Below, piece by piece: positions 23,370 through 30,016 of a stretch of 41,180 bases of DNA. The DNA is taken from IMG/VR virus record IMGVR_UViG_3300010354_000197, positions 1 through 41,180 of that record; one strand, written 5' to 3'. The stretch is from a virus. Numbering within the stretch: the first letter of the stretch is position 1; every line of letters begins with the position of its first letter. The position numbers and the translations under genes were made by a program. The notes beneath the pieces were generated by a model. That model was given only the letters and a program-made list of their open reading frames with translations. It had not been told where the DNA came from and searched no databases.

Positions 23370-23442
23370 CCAAATTGGCCGGAAGTAGCTCTTTAGAGTG
23401 AAGGAACGCGATTTATCCACCCGTTTCTTTGGAGGAAAACTC
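23370..23442 (+). promoter_or_regulatory. Structured leader upstream of a strong Shine-Dalgarno
   Basis: The 90 nt before the gene at 23443 hold several possible stems: GCTCTTTAGAGT, GGAACG (about 23403) with CGTTTC (about 23423), and TCCA with TGGA spanning the GGAGG. The last would hide the Shine-Dalgarno, so alternatives could control translation. Composition differs from the surrounding genes. Confidence 0.4.
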
Positions 23443-23562
23443 ATGACACAAAAACCTATTAACAAACTTAATCTGATCCGGTCGGCCATTAGGAAAACTA
23501 ATGCTCTGAAAACCGCCCAAACCGCCCAGATACGTCAGCAAAAGCCCACATGTATGCTATAA
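23443..23562 (+). CDS. Small basic protein
   Basis: 39 residues with a perfect GGAGG Shine-Dalgarno, the strongest nearby. Basic, Gln/Thr-rich and helical (RSAIRKTNALKTAQTAQIRQQ), a possible nucleic-acid binder. The -10 box of the next gene lies in its final codons. Confidence 0.5.
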   Translation: MTQKPINKLNLIRSAIRKTNALKTAQTAQIRQQKPTCML

Positions 23563-23583
23563 TGCTAGGGAGCCGAGAGGCCC
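23552..23583 (+). promoter_or_regulatory. Extended -10 promoter with an immediate stem-loop
   Basis: TATAAT at 23558-23563 preceded by TG (extended -10). AGGGAGCC (23567-23574) pairs with GGCCCCCT after loop GAGA, followed by a T-rich stretch. The transcript would begin with this hairpin, or the hairpin ends the upstream gene. Confidence 0.5.
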
Positions 23584-23603
23584 CCTTTCTTTTATTCTTA
23601 ATT

Positions 23604-23975
23604 ATGATTTCGTATTTCTCCCAAATTTTTGCCAAAGACATTACTGCTGATGACCTTGAATATCTTTCGCTGGAAGATACTTATAAGGTTTTAGATGAAC
23701 TGACTTCTCATAAAGAAGTGTATTATTCTAAGTGGCGTAAAATCCCCAAGGCCGAGATTGATTCAGATGTAAGTAAAGAAATTCTTGAGGATCTCAAGGC
23801 CTATAATACTCTTTTCATTATTGCAAAGCGTCGGGCACACTTTTTGAACCATTCAAAAGTTCAACAATTGACCAAGGCTATTATGACCTGGAAGAAGCGG
23901 GCCTTTCTTCTAGGTAAACAGTTGAATATGTCTACCGAAGAAGTCAAAAAGGTTCTTGTGTATCCGACTAACTAG
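23604..23975 (+). CDS. Unknown helical protein
   Basis: 123 residues from ATG 23604 (upstream in-frame codons overlap the promoter hairpin). Helical, with an acidic N-terminal half and a basic C-terminal half. No family recognised. Confidence 0.6.
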   Translation: MISYFSQIFAKDITADDLEYLSLEDTYKVLDELTSHKEVYYSKWRKIPKAEIDSDVSKEILEDLKAYNTLFIIAKRRAHFLNHSKVQQLTKAIMTWKKRAFLLGKQLNMSTEEVKKVLVYPTN

Positions 23976-23982
23976 AGGCCTT

Positions 23983-24010
23983 TATAATGAGGGTGGTCAT
24001 TGCGACCACC
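23983..24010 (+). promoter_or_regulatory. TATAAT box followed by a perfect stem-loop
   Basis: TATAAT at 23983-23988, then GGTGGTC (23992-23998) and GACCACC (24004-24010) with loop ATTGC and no T run. A promoter with a 5'-terminal hairpin for the gene at 24080 is likely. Confidence 0.45.
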
Positions 24011-24079
24011 ATAAGAACACAAAAACCAATGAGAATTTGTTGGGTCATCTAAATTTTTAAATAAATATTTATAAATGAC

Positions 24080-24331
24080 ATGACCATGCAAGACGATCTA
24101 ATTGCCGAAGAAATTCTAAAAATTCTTATGGAATCTGGTGTTTTTAGAAATGAAGAAATTGCTCTAGAGACATTACAAAATGCACCCAAAGAATGGTTAG
24201 ACCATTTAACCGAAGAGGCTAGTTTTGCGGCTATGAGTAGCCTTCAGAAATCTTTAGAAGACGCCATGAAACAAAAAGATTTCGATCGTGCCAGGGCGAT
24301 TAGAGAGAAGATCAAACAATTGAGCGCCTGA
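24080..24331 (+). CDS. UVR-motif protein
   Basis: 83 residues (ATG 24080 or 24086). The C-terminal LEDAMKQKDFDRARAIREKIKQL fits the UVR motif of UvrB, UvrC and Clp proteins, which pairs with another UVR motif. The N-terminal helices do not match these families. It may recruit or block a host UVR-containing protein; this is inference. Confidence 0.65.
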   Translation: MTMQDDLIAEEILKILMESGVFRNEEIALETLQNAPKEWLDHLTEEASFAAMSSLQKSLEDAMKQKDFDRARAIREKIKQLSA

Positions 24332-24344
24332 GTGGACGCTTTTT
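24323..24344 (+). terminator. Probable intrinsic terminator
   Basis: AGCGCC and GGACGCT can pair with one bulge and TTTT follows; it overlaps the stop codon of the UVR gene. Confidence 0.5.
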
Positions 24345-24411
24345 GAGGTGTCTACGGATCAGTCTTGTTAGTGGTGGTTTTAGGTAAAATTTGAGAATAA
24401 ACAAAGTTTTT

Positions 24412-24777
24412 ATGAATTACCAACAAAAACTAGCCGCCGCCCAAAACCCAAACACCCCAACAAAAACACTAGAACTCCTGGCGAGCGATGAATATTCTTA
24501 TGTTCGCTACTGGGTTGCACAAAACCCAAACACCCCAACAAAAACCCTAGAACAATTAGCGACTGATAAAGATTCTTATGTTCGCTCCTGGGTTGCACGA
24601 AATCCAAACACCCCAACAAAAACTCTAGAACAATTAGCGACTGATAAAGATCCTTATGTTCGCTTCTGCGTTGCACAAAATCCAAACAGAACCGAAATTA
24701 TTGAACGGTTAGTTTTTATGACGGATTATAAACTGTCCACTCAACCCAAAATCCCTGACCATACATTTTATCTTTAA
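24412..24777 (+). CDS. LRV (leucine-rich repeat variant) protein
   Basis: 121 residues from ATG 24412 (MNYQQKL, the same start as the copy at 40839). Three tandem repeats of 26 residues, each NPNTPTKTLE-LLA-SD-YVR-VA, match the LRV family of helical repeats that form a right-handed solenoid and bind proteins. The fourth repeat is broken (NPNRTEIIERL). DNA identity between units is high (78-bp period), so repeat number can change by recombination. Confidence 0.75.
   Translation: MNYQQKLAAAQNPNTPTKTLELLASDEYSYVRYWVAQNPNTPTKTLEQLATDKDSYVRSWVARNPNTPTKTLEQLATDKDPYVRFCVAQNPNRTEIIERLVFMTDYKLSTQPKIPDHTFYL
24436..24690 (+). repeat. 78-bp tandem repeats
   Basis: Three units of about 78 bp, each starting with CCAAACACCCCAACAAAAAC. 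A homologous array starts at 40870. Confidence 0.85.
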
Positions 24778-24798
24778 TGGGTCCACAACATTTTGTTT

Positions 24799-25278
24799 AT
24801 GCGAAACTTTAATCATCTTACACCAGAACAAATTGACCAAGAAATTGAAAGGCTCCAGAAACAACTAGAAGTCGCAGAACGGTCAATTGAGGATCAAATT
24901 AGCGATCTCTACCAACAAAATTGGGCCGATTATAAAAATCAACTAAAAGAAAACCTTGTTTCAGAAATTCAACTTGTTTCAAATACTTTAAAGACAAAAA
25001 CTGCTTTTAAAGTTGTTTGCGAAAAGTATTTTGGTGAAGAGTTTACCAAACGTTTGCTTGGCTGTTTTAACATCTGTAACAAAAGCAATAACTGGAGGAG
25101 TCTTCATCGGATCTATGTTCATATGAACTCAGATCATGATAGAGGAATGGTCTCATTTTTTGCTACTCTTTATCGACGTAATGTATTGAAAGAAAAGAAT
25201 ATTTACATTACAAATGTAGATAAATCAAGGTATCAAGAAGTCTTGGCTGACTTTGAACAAACTGAAATCTTTAATTGA
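24799..25278 (+). CDS. Unknown coiled-coil protein, paralogue A
   Basis: 159 residues from ATG 24799. An N-terminal coiled coil (LTPEQIDQEIERLQKQLEVAE) is followed by a helical domain with a KVVCEKYF and NICNKSNNWRSLHRIYVHMN motif. The next gene has the same design, so the two are diverged duplicates. Function unknown. Confidence 0.6.
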   Translation: MRNFNHLTPEQIDQEIERLQKQLEVAERSIEDQISDLYQQNWADYKNQLKENLVSEIQLVSNTLKTKTAFKVVCEKYFGEEFTKRLLGCFNICNKSNNWRSLHRIYVHMNSDHDRGMVSFFATLYRRNVLKEKNIYITNVDKSRYQEVLADFEQTEIFN

Positions 25279-25292
25279 TAGGAGAACTCAAA

Positions 25293-25808
25293 ATGTTGAC
25301 TGTTACTGAAATTCAAGAACAAATTGAACTTCTTCAACGAAAAAAAGAAGAAATTCTTTCTTATACAATAAAAGATACTGTAAGCGAAAAGTTTAAGGCA
25401 TCTTTTCAGGCTAAAATTTCTCCTAGCATTTCTAGGTATAAACAAGAAATTAAGAGGATGAAGTTCTGTGCATATATTGATGCTGTGTTTGAAATTCTGC
25501 TGAAAAGGGTAATTGATGAGCAGAGTGCCGATATTATTATGAAATATCTTCGTCTTTGTGGAAAAAAGAACGATTTTCATAGTATTTTGTCTGTTTATGC
25601 AAAATTTCGGGATAACCTTGAAATGCGGCAATTGATTAAGTTTTGTTCCGCTGTTTATCGCTACAAACTCGCATCGGATCCATCCATTAGGGATGATAAT
25701 AATGTCAGTAATTATAAATCAGAAATGAAGTATGCTTCCGCTTGCGAAGAATGCGGATCATTGGCCTTTGATCTTTCTGTTCAAATGAAAAAAATAAATT
25801 TCATTTGA
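25293..25808 (+). CDS. Unknown coiled-coil protein, paralogue B
   Basis: 171 residues from ATG 25293, with AGGAGA upstream. It repeats the neighbour's plan: IQEQIELLQRKKEEI, then LRLCGKKNDFHSILSVYAKF, then FCSAVYRYKL. A C-terminal CEECG knuckle is extra. Followed by the non-coding hairpin region. Confidence 0.6.
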   Translation: MLTVTEIQEQIELLQRKKEEILSYTIKDTVSEKFKASFQAKISPSISRYKQEIKRMKFCAYIDAVFEILLKRVIDEQSADIIMKYLRLCGKKNDFHSILSVYAKFRDNLEMRQLIKFCSAVYRYKLASDPSIRDDNNVSNYKSEMKYASACEECGSLAFDLSVQMKKINFI

Positions 25809-25814
25809 ACCTAA

Positions 25815-26107
25815 GTGGACAGATCACCAACTGTCCACTAAACACCAAAACCACCAAGAGGTCTGCTATCTTTAAGGGGTGTTAAAAATCCGTTGGATTC
25901 CGTTCTCACTTAACACCACCTTTACTTGTTTGTGGAAGGACAAGTAAAACCCTACAACTGAATAACCAGACGCCTTACTTAAATTTTTCCTTCTGGAATC
26001 CCGTCACCCTTTTAAGTAAGGCAATTTACCCCTCTAAAAGAACCGCAAGTTCTTTATCCTGAACTAGATTCAGGAAATTATAATTCCCTGAGTTGAAGCA
26101 GGGAATT
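25815..26107 (+). ncRNA. Non-coding array of seven hairpins
   Basis: No frame is protein-like. Seven perfect stems follow one another: GTGGACAG/CTGTCCAC (25815/25831), GGTGTTAA/TTAACACC (25878/25910), TTTACTTG/CAAGTAAA (25921/25941), GCCTTACTTAAA/TTTAAGTAAGGC (25972/26011), AAAGAAC/GTTCTTT (26037/26049), CCTGAA/TTCAGG (26058/26069) and AATTCCCTG/CAGGGAATT (26082/26099). The second and fourth enclose a smaller TCC/GGA stem and similar TCC-CGT-C-CAC tails, as if duplicated. The array runs up to a tRNA. It may be a structured RNA processed together with the tRNA. Confidence 0.6.
25818..25872 (+). promoter_or_regulatory. Possible module promoter of the hairpin RNA
   Basis: GACAG at 25818 and CTGTCCAC at 25831 keep the spacing of the module element and here form a perfect inverted repeat. 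TATCTT at 25867 is a weak -10 at the right distance. Confidence 0.4.
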
Positions 26108-26112
26108 TACAT

Positions 26113-26199
26113 GCTCCTCTGGTGGAATTGGCATACACGACGATCTTAAAATTCGTTGAGGACATTACCCTCTTGCGAGTTCAAGTCTCGCGGGGAGCA
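26113..26199 (+). tRNA. tRNA-Leu (anticodon UAA)
   Basis: 87 nt. Acceptor arms GCTCCTC and GGGGAGC pair, with discriminator A at 26199. The anticodon loop is CTTAAAA, giving UAA. A long variable arm and a T-arm (GCGAG-TTCAAGT-CTCGC) complete a type II tRNA. CCA is not encoded, so the CCA-adding enzyme at 28032 or the host must add it. One mismatch is present at the base of the anticodon stem. Confidence 0.93.
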
Positions 26200-26218
26200 T
26201 AAAACAGCCAACAACCAC

Positions 26219-26371
26219 ATGAACGAAATCACTCTCTTAAAAACAAAAATCGATTCACTAAAAAAAGAAATTGAGGATAACCCTAATTATTCTCAAAGCA
26301 TAAAAGACTCTATTCTTGATGACATTGCTTATTACCAAAATCACCTGAATCATCTAAATGACACTCTCTGA
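26219..26371 (+). CDS. Small coiled-coil protein
   Basis: 50 residues from ATG 26219; the open frame upstream lies inside the tRNA gene and is not coding. Coiled coil (LLKTKIDSLKKEIEDN). Overlaps the next start. Confidence 0.55.
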   Translation: MNEITLLKTKIDSLKKEIEDNPNYSQSIKDSILDDIAYYQNHLNHLNDTL

Positions 26372-26501
26372 AGAACAATTTTACGAATTATGGGTGAGGT
26401 TTGCATCATCAAATATTATGGAATCATTGCCTGATGATGTTGAAGAGTTTTGTTCTCAATTTGGGATCACTATTGATTATTTCCTGATGGAGTGGTTGTG
26501 A
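26358..26501 (+). CDS. Small acidic helical protein
   Basis: 47 residues, MTLSEEQFYELW at the start, acidic and helical, one Cys. Overlaps the previous stop. Ends at the promoter module. Confidence 0.5.
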   Translation: MTLSEEQFYELWVRFASSNIMESLPDDVEEFCSQFGITIDYFLMEWL

Positions 26502-26555
26502 CACCTAAGGACCGGCACACCCATCGTTGACAACAGGTCCTCTGTACTTTATAAT
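26500..26555 (+). promoter_or_regulatory. Module promoter with immediate downstream stem-loop
   Basis: GACACC at 26500 and ACCGGCACA about 11 bp later; TATAAT at 26550-26555, 50 bp apart. A hairpin with T run starts 8 nt after the -10 (26564). Confidence 0.6.
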
Positions 26556-26563
26556 GATTAAGA

Positions 26564-26591
26564 AAATACTCTAATTAAAGAGTATTTTTTA
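26564..26591 (+). terminator. Stem-loop with T run just after the promoter
   Basis: AAATACTCT (26564-26572) and AGAGTATTT (26579-26587) form a perfect 9-bp stem followed by T. It lies at the start of the transcript from 26550, so it may be an attenuator or a 5' protective hairpin rather than an end of the upstream gene. Confidence 0.6.
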
Positions 26592-26617
26592 CTCCCACTT
26601 TCACATTTTATTTAATT

Positions 26618-27028
26618 ATGAAACAACAAAATGGTTTTATTGACCCTGCTCTGGTCCTAATTGCTATCGGAGCAGTGGTAATTGTTGGTGGCCTTGCATT
26701 TGGCCTTCCTCAATATAATGTATGGAATCAATCCTTAGCAGGAAAAAGTGAACTTGCTCGCGCCGAGTATAATCGACAAATTGCAATTCAAGAAGCAAAT
26801 CCCAAAAAAGAATCGGCTAAGGCTCTTGCTGATGCAGAAGTTATTCGTGCAGAAGGTGTAGCAAAAGCCAATCAGGTAATCGCAGGTTCTCTTAAAGGTA
26901 ATTCAGAATACCTTTCTTATCTTTGGGTTACTGGACTGGAGCAGGGAGCAGAAAAGGGAAATAAAACGATTTATATGATTCCATCTCAAGGAAACATTCC
27001 TGCTCCTGTTTTTAATGTGACTAAATAA
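26618..27028 (+). CDS. Membrane-anchored SPFH/band-7-like protein
   Basis: 136 residues. One membrane helix (about 9-31) is followed by a helical stretch ADAEVIRAEGVAKANQVIAGSL and a C-terminal WVTGLEQG-NKTIYMIPSQG that resembles the end of SPFH/prohibitin proteins. The central SPFH domain is missing or reduced, so it is a short form. Phages carry such proteins; the role may concern membrane organisation at lysis. Confidence 0.6.
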   Translation: MKQQNGFIDPALVLIAIGAVVIVGGLAFGLPQYNVWNQSLAGKSELARAEYNRQIAIQEANPKKESAKALADAEVIRAEGVAKANQVIAGSLKGNSEYLSYLWVTGLEQGAEKGNKTIYMIPSQGNIPAPVFNVTK

Positions 27029-27034
27029 AAATAC

Positions 27035-27118
27035 CTGTTGAGAGTGCAATTTCACAGGTAAGAATGGGTGCTCTTATGGGCACCTTTTCTATTATAAATA
27101 TTAATGCACTCTCAACAG
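27035..27118 (+). repeat. 14-bp inverted repeat around a terminator and -10 box
   Basis: CTGTTGAGAGTGCA at 27035-27048 and TGCACTCTCAACAG at 27105-27118 are perfect complements. Between them lie a terminator and TATAAA. A competing short stem TACCTGT/ACAGGTA (27032/27054) shares the left arm, so two structures exclude each other. It directly precedes the HNH gene remnant. Confidence 0.7.
27067..27088 (+). terminator. Intrinsic terminator
   Basis: GGTGC at 27067-27071 pairs with GCACC at 27080-27084, followed by TTTT. Inside the inverted repeat. Confidence 0.65.
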
Positions 27119-27125
27119 AATAGAA

Positions 27126-27299
27126 ATGAACTATCTAAAAATTTATTGTAATCTTATCAGGAAAGCGGAAAATAGAACTCCACCTGAAGGATATACAGAA
27201 AAACATCACATTTTTCCATTAAGTATATCTGGGAAAAATAAGAGAATTGTAGTTCTTAATGCAAAAACTCATAGAGGTTGGAAAGTGAGATATTTGTGA
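27126..27299 (+). pseudogene. HNH homing endonuclease, truncated
   Basis: 57 residues: MNYLKIYCNLIRKAENR, then PEGYTEKHHIFP, then NKRIVVLNAKTH. This is the N-terminal part of a well-known phage HNH endonuclease type, whose usual sequence continues with EHYIAH and a longer helical domain. The frame instead ends in WKVRYL and a stop before a terminator, so the C-terminal domain is lost. Likely a decayed mobile gene. Confidence 0.75.
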
Positions 27300-27355
27300 C
27301 ACTTTCTAAACTGTCACAGGGGGGTCTTCACAGAGACCCCTTTTTGGTGTACGAT
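27298..27355 (+). promoter_or_regulatory. Module promoter
   Basis: GACACTT at 27298, AACTGTCACA at 27310, TACGAT at 27350-27355. The element here is a perfect palindrome, TGTGACA and TGTCACA with a 10-nt gap. Confidence 0.65.
27321..27345 (+). terminator. Intrinsic terminator
   Basis: GGGGTCT at 27321-27327 and AGACCCC at 27334-27340, then T run. Same stem and loop as at 18756. Confidence 0.85.
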
Positions 27356-27378
27356 ACTCCTGTAATCGCAAAGAACTG

Positions 27379-27603
27379 ATGACCAACAAAACTCAAGAAG
27401 ACTGGAACAAAGTGCAGGACGACTACTACAATGAGATGGAAGAATACCTCAAATCTCTTGCCGAAGAACTTGGTTGTTCTGTTGCTTGTGCTGGAGACGT
27501 TTGGTATCTTCGTCAACGTTCTCGTTGGACTCAAGAACTTGAGGATGAACTGATTCGTCTTTACAATGAAGGCACTCCTCCAAACATTTGCGAGTTTCCT
27601 TGA
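27379..27603 (+). CDS. Small unknown protein
   Basis: 74 residues, acidic and helical, three Cys. Middle WYLRQRSRWTQELEDELIRLYNEG resembles a small helix-turn-helix-like module, an impression only. It is alone between two near-identical terminator modules. Confidence 0.55.
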   Translation: MTNKTQEDWNKVQDDYYNEMEEYLKSLAEELGCSVACAGDVWYLRQRSRWTQELEDELIRLYNEGTPPNICEFP

Positions 27604-27604
27604 G

Positions 27605-27662
27605 GTCACTTAAGGAACCGTCACAGGGGGTCTTCACAGAGACCCCTTTTTTGGTCTATAAT
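27605..27662 (+). promoter_or_regulatory. Module promoter
   Basis: GTCACTT at 27605, AACCGTCACA about 11 bp later, TATAAT at 27657-27662, followed by ACTCTCATACACGC and AAAGGAAC. Confidence 0.7.
27627..27652 (+). terminator. Intrinsic terminator
   Basis: GGGGTCT at 27627-27633 and AGACCCC at 27640-27646, then six T. Confidence 0.85.
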
Positions 27663-27688
27663 ACTCTCATACACGCAAAGGAACTCCA

Positions 27689-27823
27689 ATTGATGGGTTT
27701 GAACACTTCAGTTTGCTATTCTTCATCTTCCTAGCACAATTGTATAAGGGCACTCCTTTAATTCCTGTATTCACTTTTGTATTTGCAGGGGTTATGATTT
27801 TCTTTATGATTGTTGGTAAGTAA
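27689..27823 (+). CDS. Membrane mini-protein with a probable ATT start
   Basis: 44 residues with two hydrophobic segments (FSLLFFIFLAQLY and IPVFTFVFAGVMIFFMIV). No ATG, GTG or TTG opens this frame; the ATT lies 6 nt after an AAGGA Shine-Dalgarno and behind a good promoter. The overlapping ATG frame gives only 14 codons. Either ATT is used or the start has decayed. Confidence 0.4.
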   Translation: MDGFEHFSLLFFIFLAQLYKGTPLIPVFTFVFAGVMIFFMIVGK

Positions 27824-27855
27824 TCTTCTTTTGTTGTCCTATTATTTGAACTCCA

Positions 27856-28032
27856 ATGTTTAACATTAATCCCAATCAACGCTGCACTGTGTATGCCCAG
27901 CGAGCAATTATTTTTTTTATTCTTGCTGTTATTTTGAATAGTCTTGCAATCTACCCATTTCTTTTGGGGATTTGTATCGGCACATCAATTGGCAATGCTC
28001 TCTTTTCTATTATCGCCCTAATTCAAGACTAA
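27856..28032 (+). CDS. Small membrane protein
   Basis: 58 residues: a short polar N-terminus, then two hydrophobic helices (about 15-37 and 40-55). Its TAA overlaps the ATG of the CCA-enzyme gene (TAATG). Function unknown. Confidence 0.55.
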   Translation: MFNINPNQRCTVYAQRAIIFFILAVILNSLAIYPFLLGICIGTSIGNALFSIIALIQD

Positions 28033-28763
28033 TGTTTACCTTTGCTGAAGTTGGTGGTGCAGTCCGAGACAAGTTTCTTGGTCTGGATTCCAAAGATGTT
28101 GATTTTGTCGCAATCCCCGAAGACCCTAGCATCTTTGAAGATGCTAACTGGGCATTTGCTGCTCTTTGTATTAACCTACACGAGCATGGGTTTAAAATAT
28201 TCCTTGAGACTCCTGAATTCTTCACTGTTCGGGCACAAGTTCCTGATGGACACCCATTAAAGCAACGCACCAACGTTGCTGACTTTGTGCTCGCTAGGAA
28301 AGACGGACCAAGTTCTGATGGTCGTCGTCCTGATTTTGTTCTGCCTGGAACTCTGATGGATGATCTGCAACGACGGGATTTCACCGTCAATGCGATGGCG
28401 ATTCTGGATGGTGAACTGGTTGACCCTTTCGGTGGTCGTGAAGACCTCAACAACAACCTCCTGCGTTTCGTAGGAGACCCTAAGGAACGCATTGTCGAAG
28501 ATGGTCTGCGGGTTCTGAGGGCAATGAGGTTTTGTGTAACCAAAGGGTTTAATATTGAAGAGGAAACTTGGGATGCAGTCAACAGTGATTTTGCTGCTGA
28601 AATGCTCCATAAGGTTTCGATTGAGCGTATCCGTGACGAACTGGAAAAGATGTTTCTGGCGGACACTGTGTTCACTATGGAACTTCTTGACGATGTGCGA
28701 CTCACAATGAAGGATGCAATCTTTCGTGATGGTCTGCGTCTGATGACCACTCTGAAAAAATGA
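28032..28763 (+). CDS. tRNA CCA-adding enzyme/poly(A) polymerase-like
   Basis: 243 residues from ATG 28032, which overlaps the previous stop. Class II nucleotidyltransferase signatures: GGAVRD (8-13), DVDF with two catalytic Asp at 22 and 24, RRDFTVNAMA, GELVDPFGGREDL, and an EDGLRVLRAMRF neck motif. Full-length bacterial enzymes are about 400 residues, so the body and tail are short. It probably adds CCA to tRNA 3' ends, in line with a phage tRNA-Leu gene that lacks CCA. A long antisense frame over it is a shadow. Confidence 0.85.
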   Translation: MFTFAEVGGAVRDKFLGLDSKDVDFVAIPEDPSIFEDANWAFAALCINLHEHGFKIFLETPEFFTVRAQVPDGHPLKQRTNVADFVLARKDGPSSDGRRPDFVLPGTLMDDLQRRDFTVNAMAILDGELVDPFGGREDLNNNLLRFVGDPKERIVEDGLRVLRAMRFCVTKGFNIEEETWDAVNSDFAAEMLHKVSIERIRDELEKMFLADTVFTMELLDDVRLTMKDAIFRDGLRLMTTLKK

Positions 28764-29083
28764 ACCGTTCTCTTGCTTTCATCTTGTCAATTCTTGGAAT
28801 TATCTTCCTAGTATTTCCATTAACCTCTGACTCATTTTCTCATTATACCCAAGACAAAACCTATCGGGCCACACAAGAACACATTCTTTCTTGTAGGTCA
28901 GAGCTGGCTCTTAAAATCTTCTCAAGCAAATACAATCCAAATTTGCTTGGCTCTAAATTAGAAAAGAATTTGGATCTGTCTTGTGGAACTCTTCCACGCT
29001 ATGATGATTTTGCCTATGACCAAAACAGCATCATTTCTCTTTATAATTGGATTGGTCAAAAAATTACTTTTATTCCCCTATGA
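28760..29083 (+). CDS. N-terminally anchored or secreted protein
   Basis: 107 residues. The first 23 residues are a hydrophobic helix after MNRS, suited as signal anchor or signal peptide; then a soluble part with two Cys (ILSCRSE, LSCGTLP) that may form a disulfide outside the cytoplasm. Overlaps genes on both sides. Confidence 0.6.
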   Translation: MNRSLAFILSILGIIFLVFPLTSDSFSHYTQDKTYRATQEHILSCRSELALKIFSSKYNPNLLGSKLEKNLDLSCGTLPRYDDFAYDQNSIISLYNWIGQKITFIPL

Positions 29084-29361
29084 CAAATAAAGAATTAGAA
29101 GAACTCATAAAGTCCGGTAAAGTTGAGTTTTTTGATGCAAACAATATAATTCCTTCAATAGACCTTGATTCTTACGACTACAACTTGTTTCTCAAATTTG
29201 CTAGTCAAAAAGAACTAGAGGAGGATTCTTTCACCTCAGAAACATTCAAGAAAATTGAGGAGTACAAAATTCAAGGACTTAAACCGACTGTTAGTTTTGC
29301 TGAAGATTGTGAATTAGAGGAAATTTTTAATTTTATGATCAAATACCACACGGAAAATTAA
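29080..29361 (+). CDS. Unknown acidic protein
   Basis: 93 residues from ATG 29080, overlapping the previous stop. Acidic and helical, two Cys absent except one. No family recognised. Confidence 0.55.
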   Translation: MTNKELEELIKSGKVEFFDANNIIPSIDLDSYDYNLFLKFASQKELEEDSFTSETFKKIEEYKIQGLKPTVSFAEDCELEEIFNFMIKYHTEN

Positions 29362-29362
29362 G

Positions 29363-29578
29363 ATGAAAAACGCACTTCGCCCATTGGCCTTTGTACTAGG
29401 TGTATTGGTTTTCTGGTTTACTGGTCAATTATGCGTGGCTCCTGATTTTCTTATACCATTCCCAGAAGACGGGCCGATGCAAGCATTATATGGATGGGGA
29501 GTAGGGGTTGGTATTGTCCACGGGTGTCTTGTTGGTAGTGGTTGCCTAATTTTTGCTTTAGGAGGTGATAAAGATTGA
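29363..29578 (+). CDS. Two-helix membrane protein
   Basis: 71 residues with two hydrophobic segments (about 6-24 and 42-66), the second Gly-rich. Topology and size resemble small phage membrane proteins such as holin-like or ion-channel proteins, but no family is recognised. Ends at a promoter module. Confidence 0.55.
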   Translation: MKNALRPLAFVLGVLVFWFTGQLCVAPDFLIPFPEDGPMQALYGWGVGVGIVHGCLVGSGCLIFALGGDKD

Positions 29579-29632
29579 CACTTTAAGAACTGGCACATAA
29601 ACTCCACCTCTAGCATATTTTTCTCTTAAAAT
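29577..29632 (+). promoter_or_regulatory. Module promoter
   Basis: GACACTT at 29577, AACTGGCACA 11 bp later, TAAAAT at 29627-29632, 50 bp apart. No terminator stem is clear between them. Confidence 0.6.
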
Positions 29633-29659
29633 CACTCCATAACGAAACTTCAATTCACT

Positions 29660-30010
29660 ATGAAATTCGAGCACTATTCCTCAACTAGCGATGCGGTCTA
29701 TTTGTTCCTAGAGAATGATGAGATGCACAATTTTCGCAATGACATGTTTGAGGCCGTTTGTAACAGTCAAGAACCGGCTCCAGTTCTTTATACTTTTTTC
29801 AATGATAATTGGATTGTTGGGAAATCTCTTGAGATTCGTCATTGTTCTGTCAAGTATCTGGTGGAACTTATAGATTATCTAGAGAATAATTCACCAAAAA
29901 ATGGTGGGATATCTTCTACAACCAAAGTTCTTGTTGAGTTTACTAAACACATCCAAAAACGGATTGCTAATATCAAATTTTTTGAAGAAGTGATGGAGGA
30001 GATGGTTTAA
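29660..30010 (+). CDS. Unknown acidic protein
   Basis: 116 residues, alpha/beta, acidic N-terminal half and helical basic C-terminal half. First gene of its unit. No domain recognised. Confidence 0.6.
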   Translation: MKFEHYSSTSDAVYLFLENDEMHNFRNDMFEAVCNSQEPAPVLYTFFNDNWIVGKSLEIRHCSVKYLVELIDYLENNSPKNGGISSTTKVLVEFTKHIQKRIANIKFFEEVMEEMV

Positions 30011-30016
30011 ATTCTT

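Noticed and set aside
24436-24690. CRISPR array
   Set aside because: The repeats are contiguous 78-bp coding units that keep frame and encode LRV modules, with no spacers.
25815-26107. CRISPR array or tmRNA
   Set aside because: Stems differ in sequence from one another, with no repeat-spacer period, and no tag-coding or tmRNA ends are visible.
28010-28750. Antisense frame over the CCA-enzyme gene
   Set aside because: Ser/Arg-rich low-complexity translation, typical of a reverse shadow.
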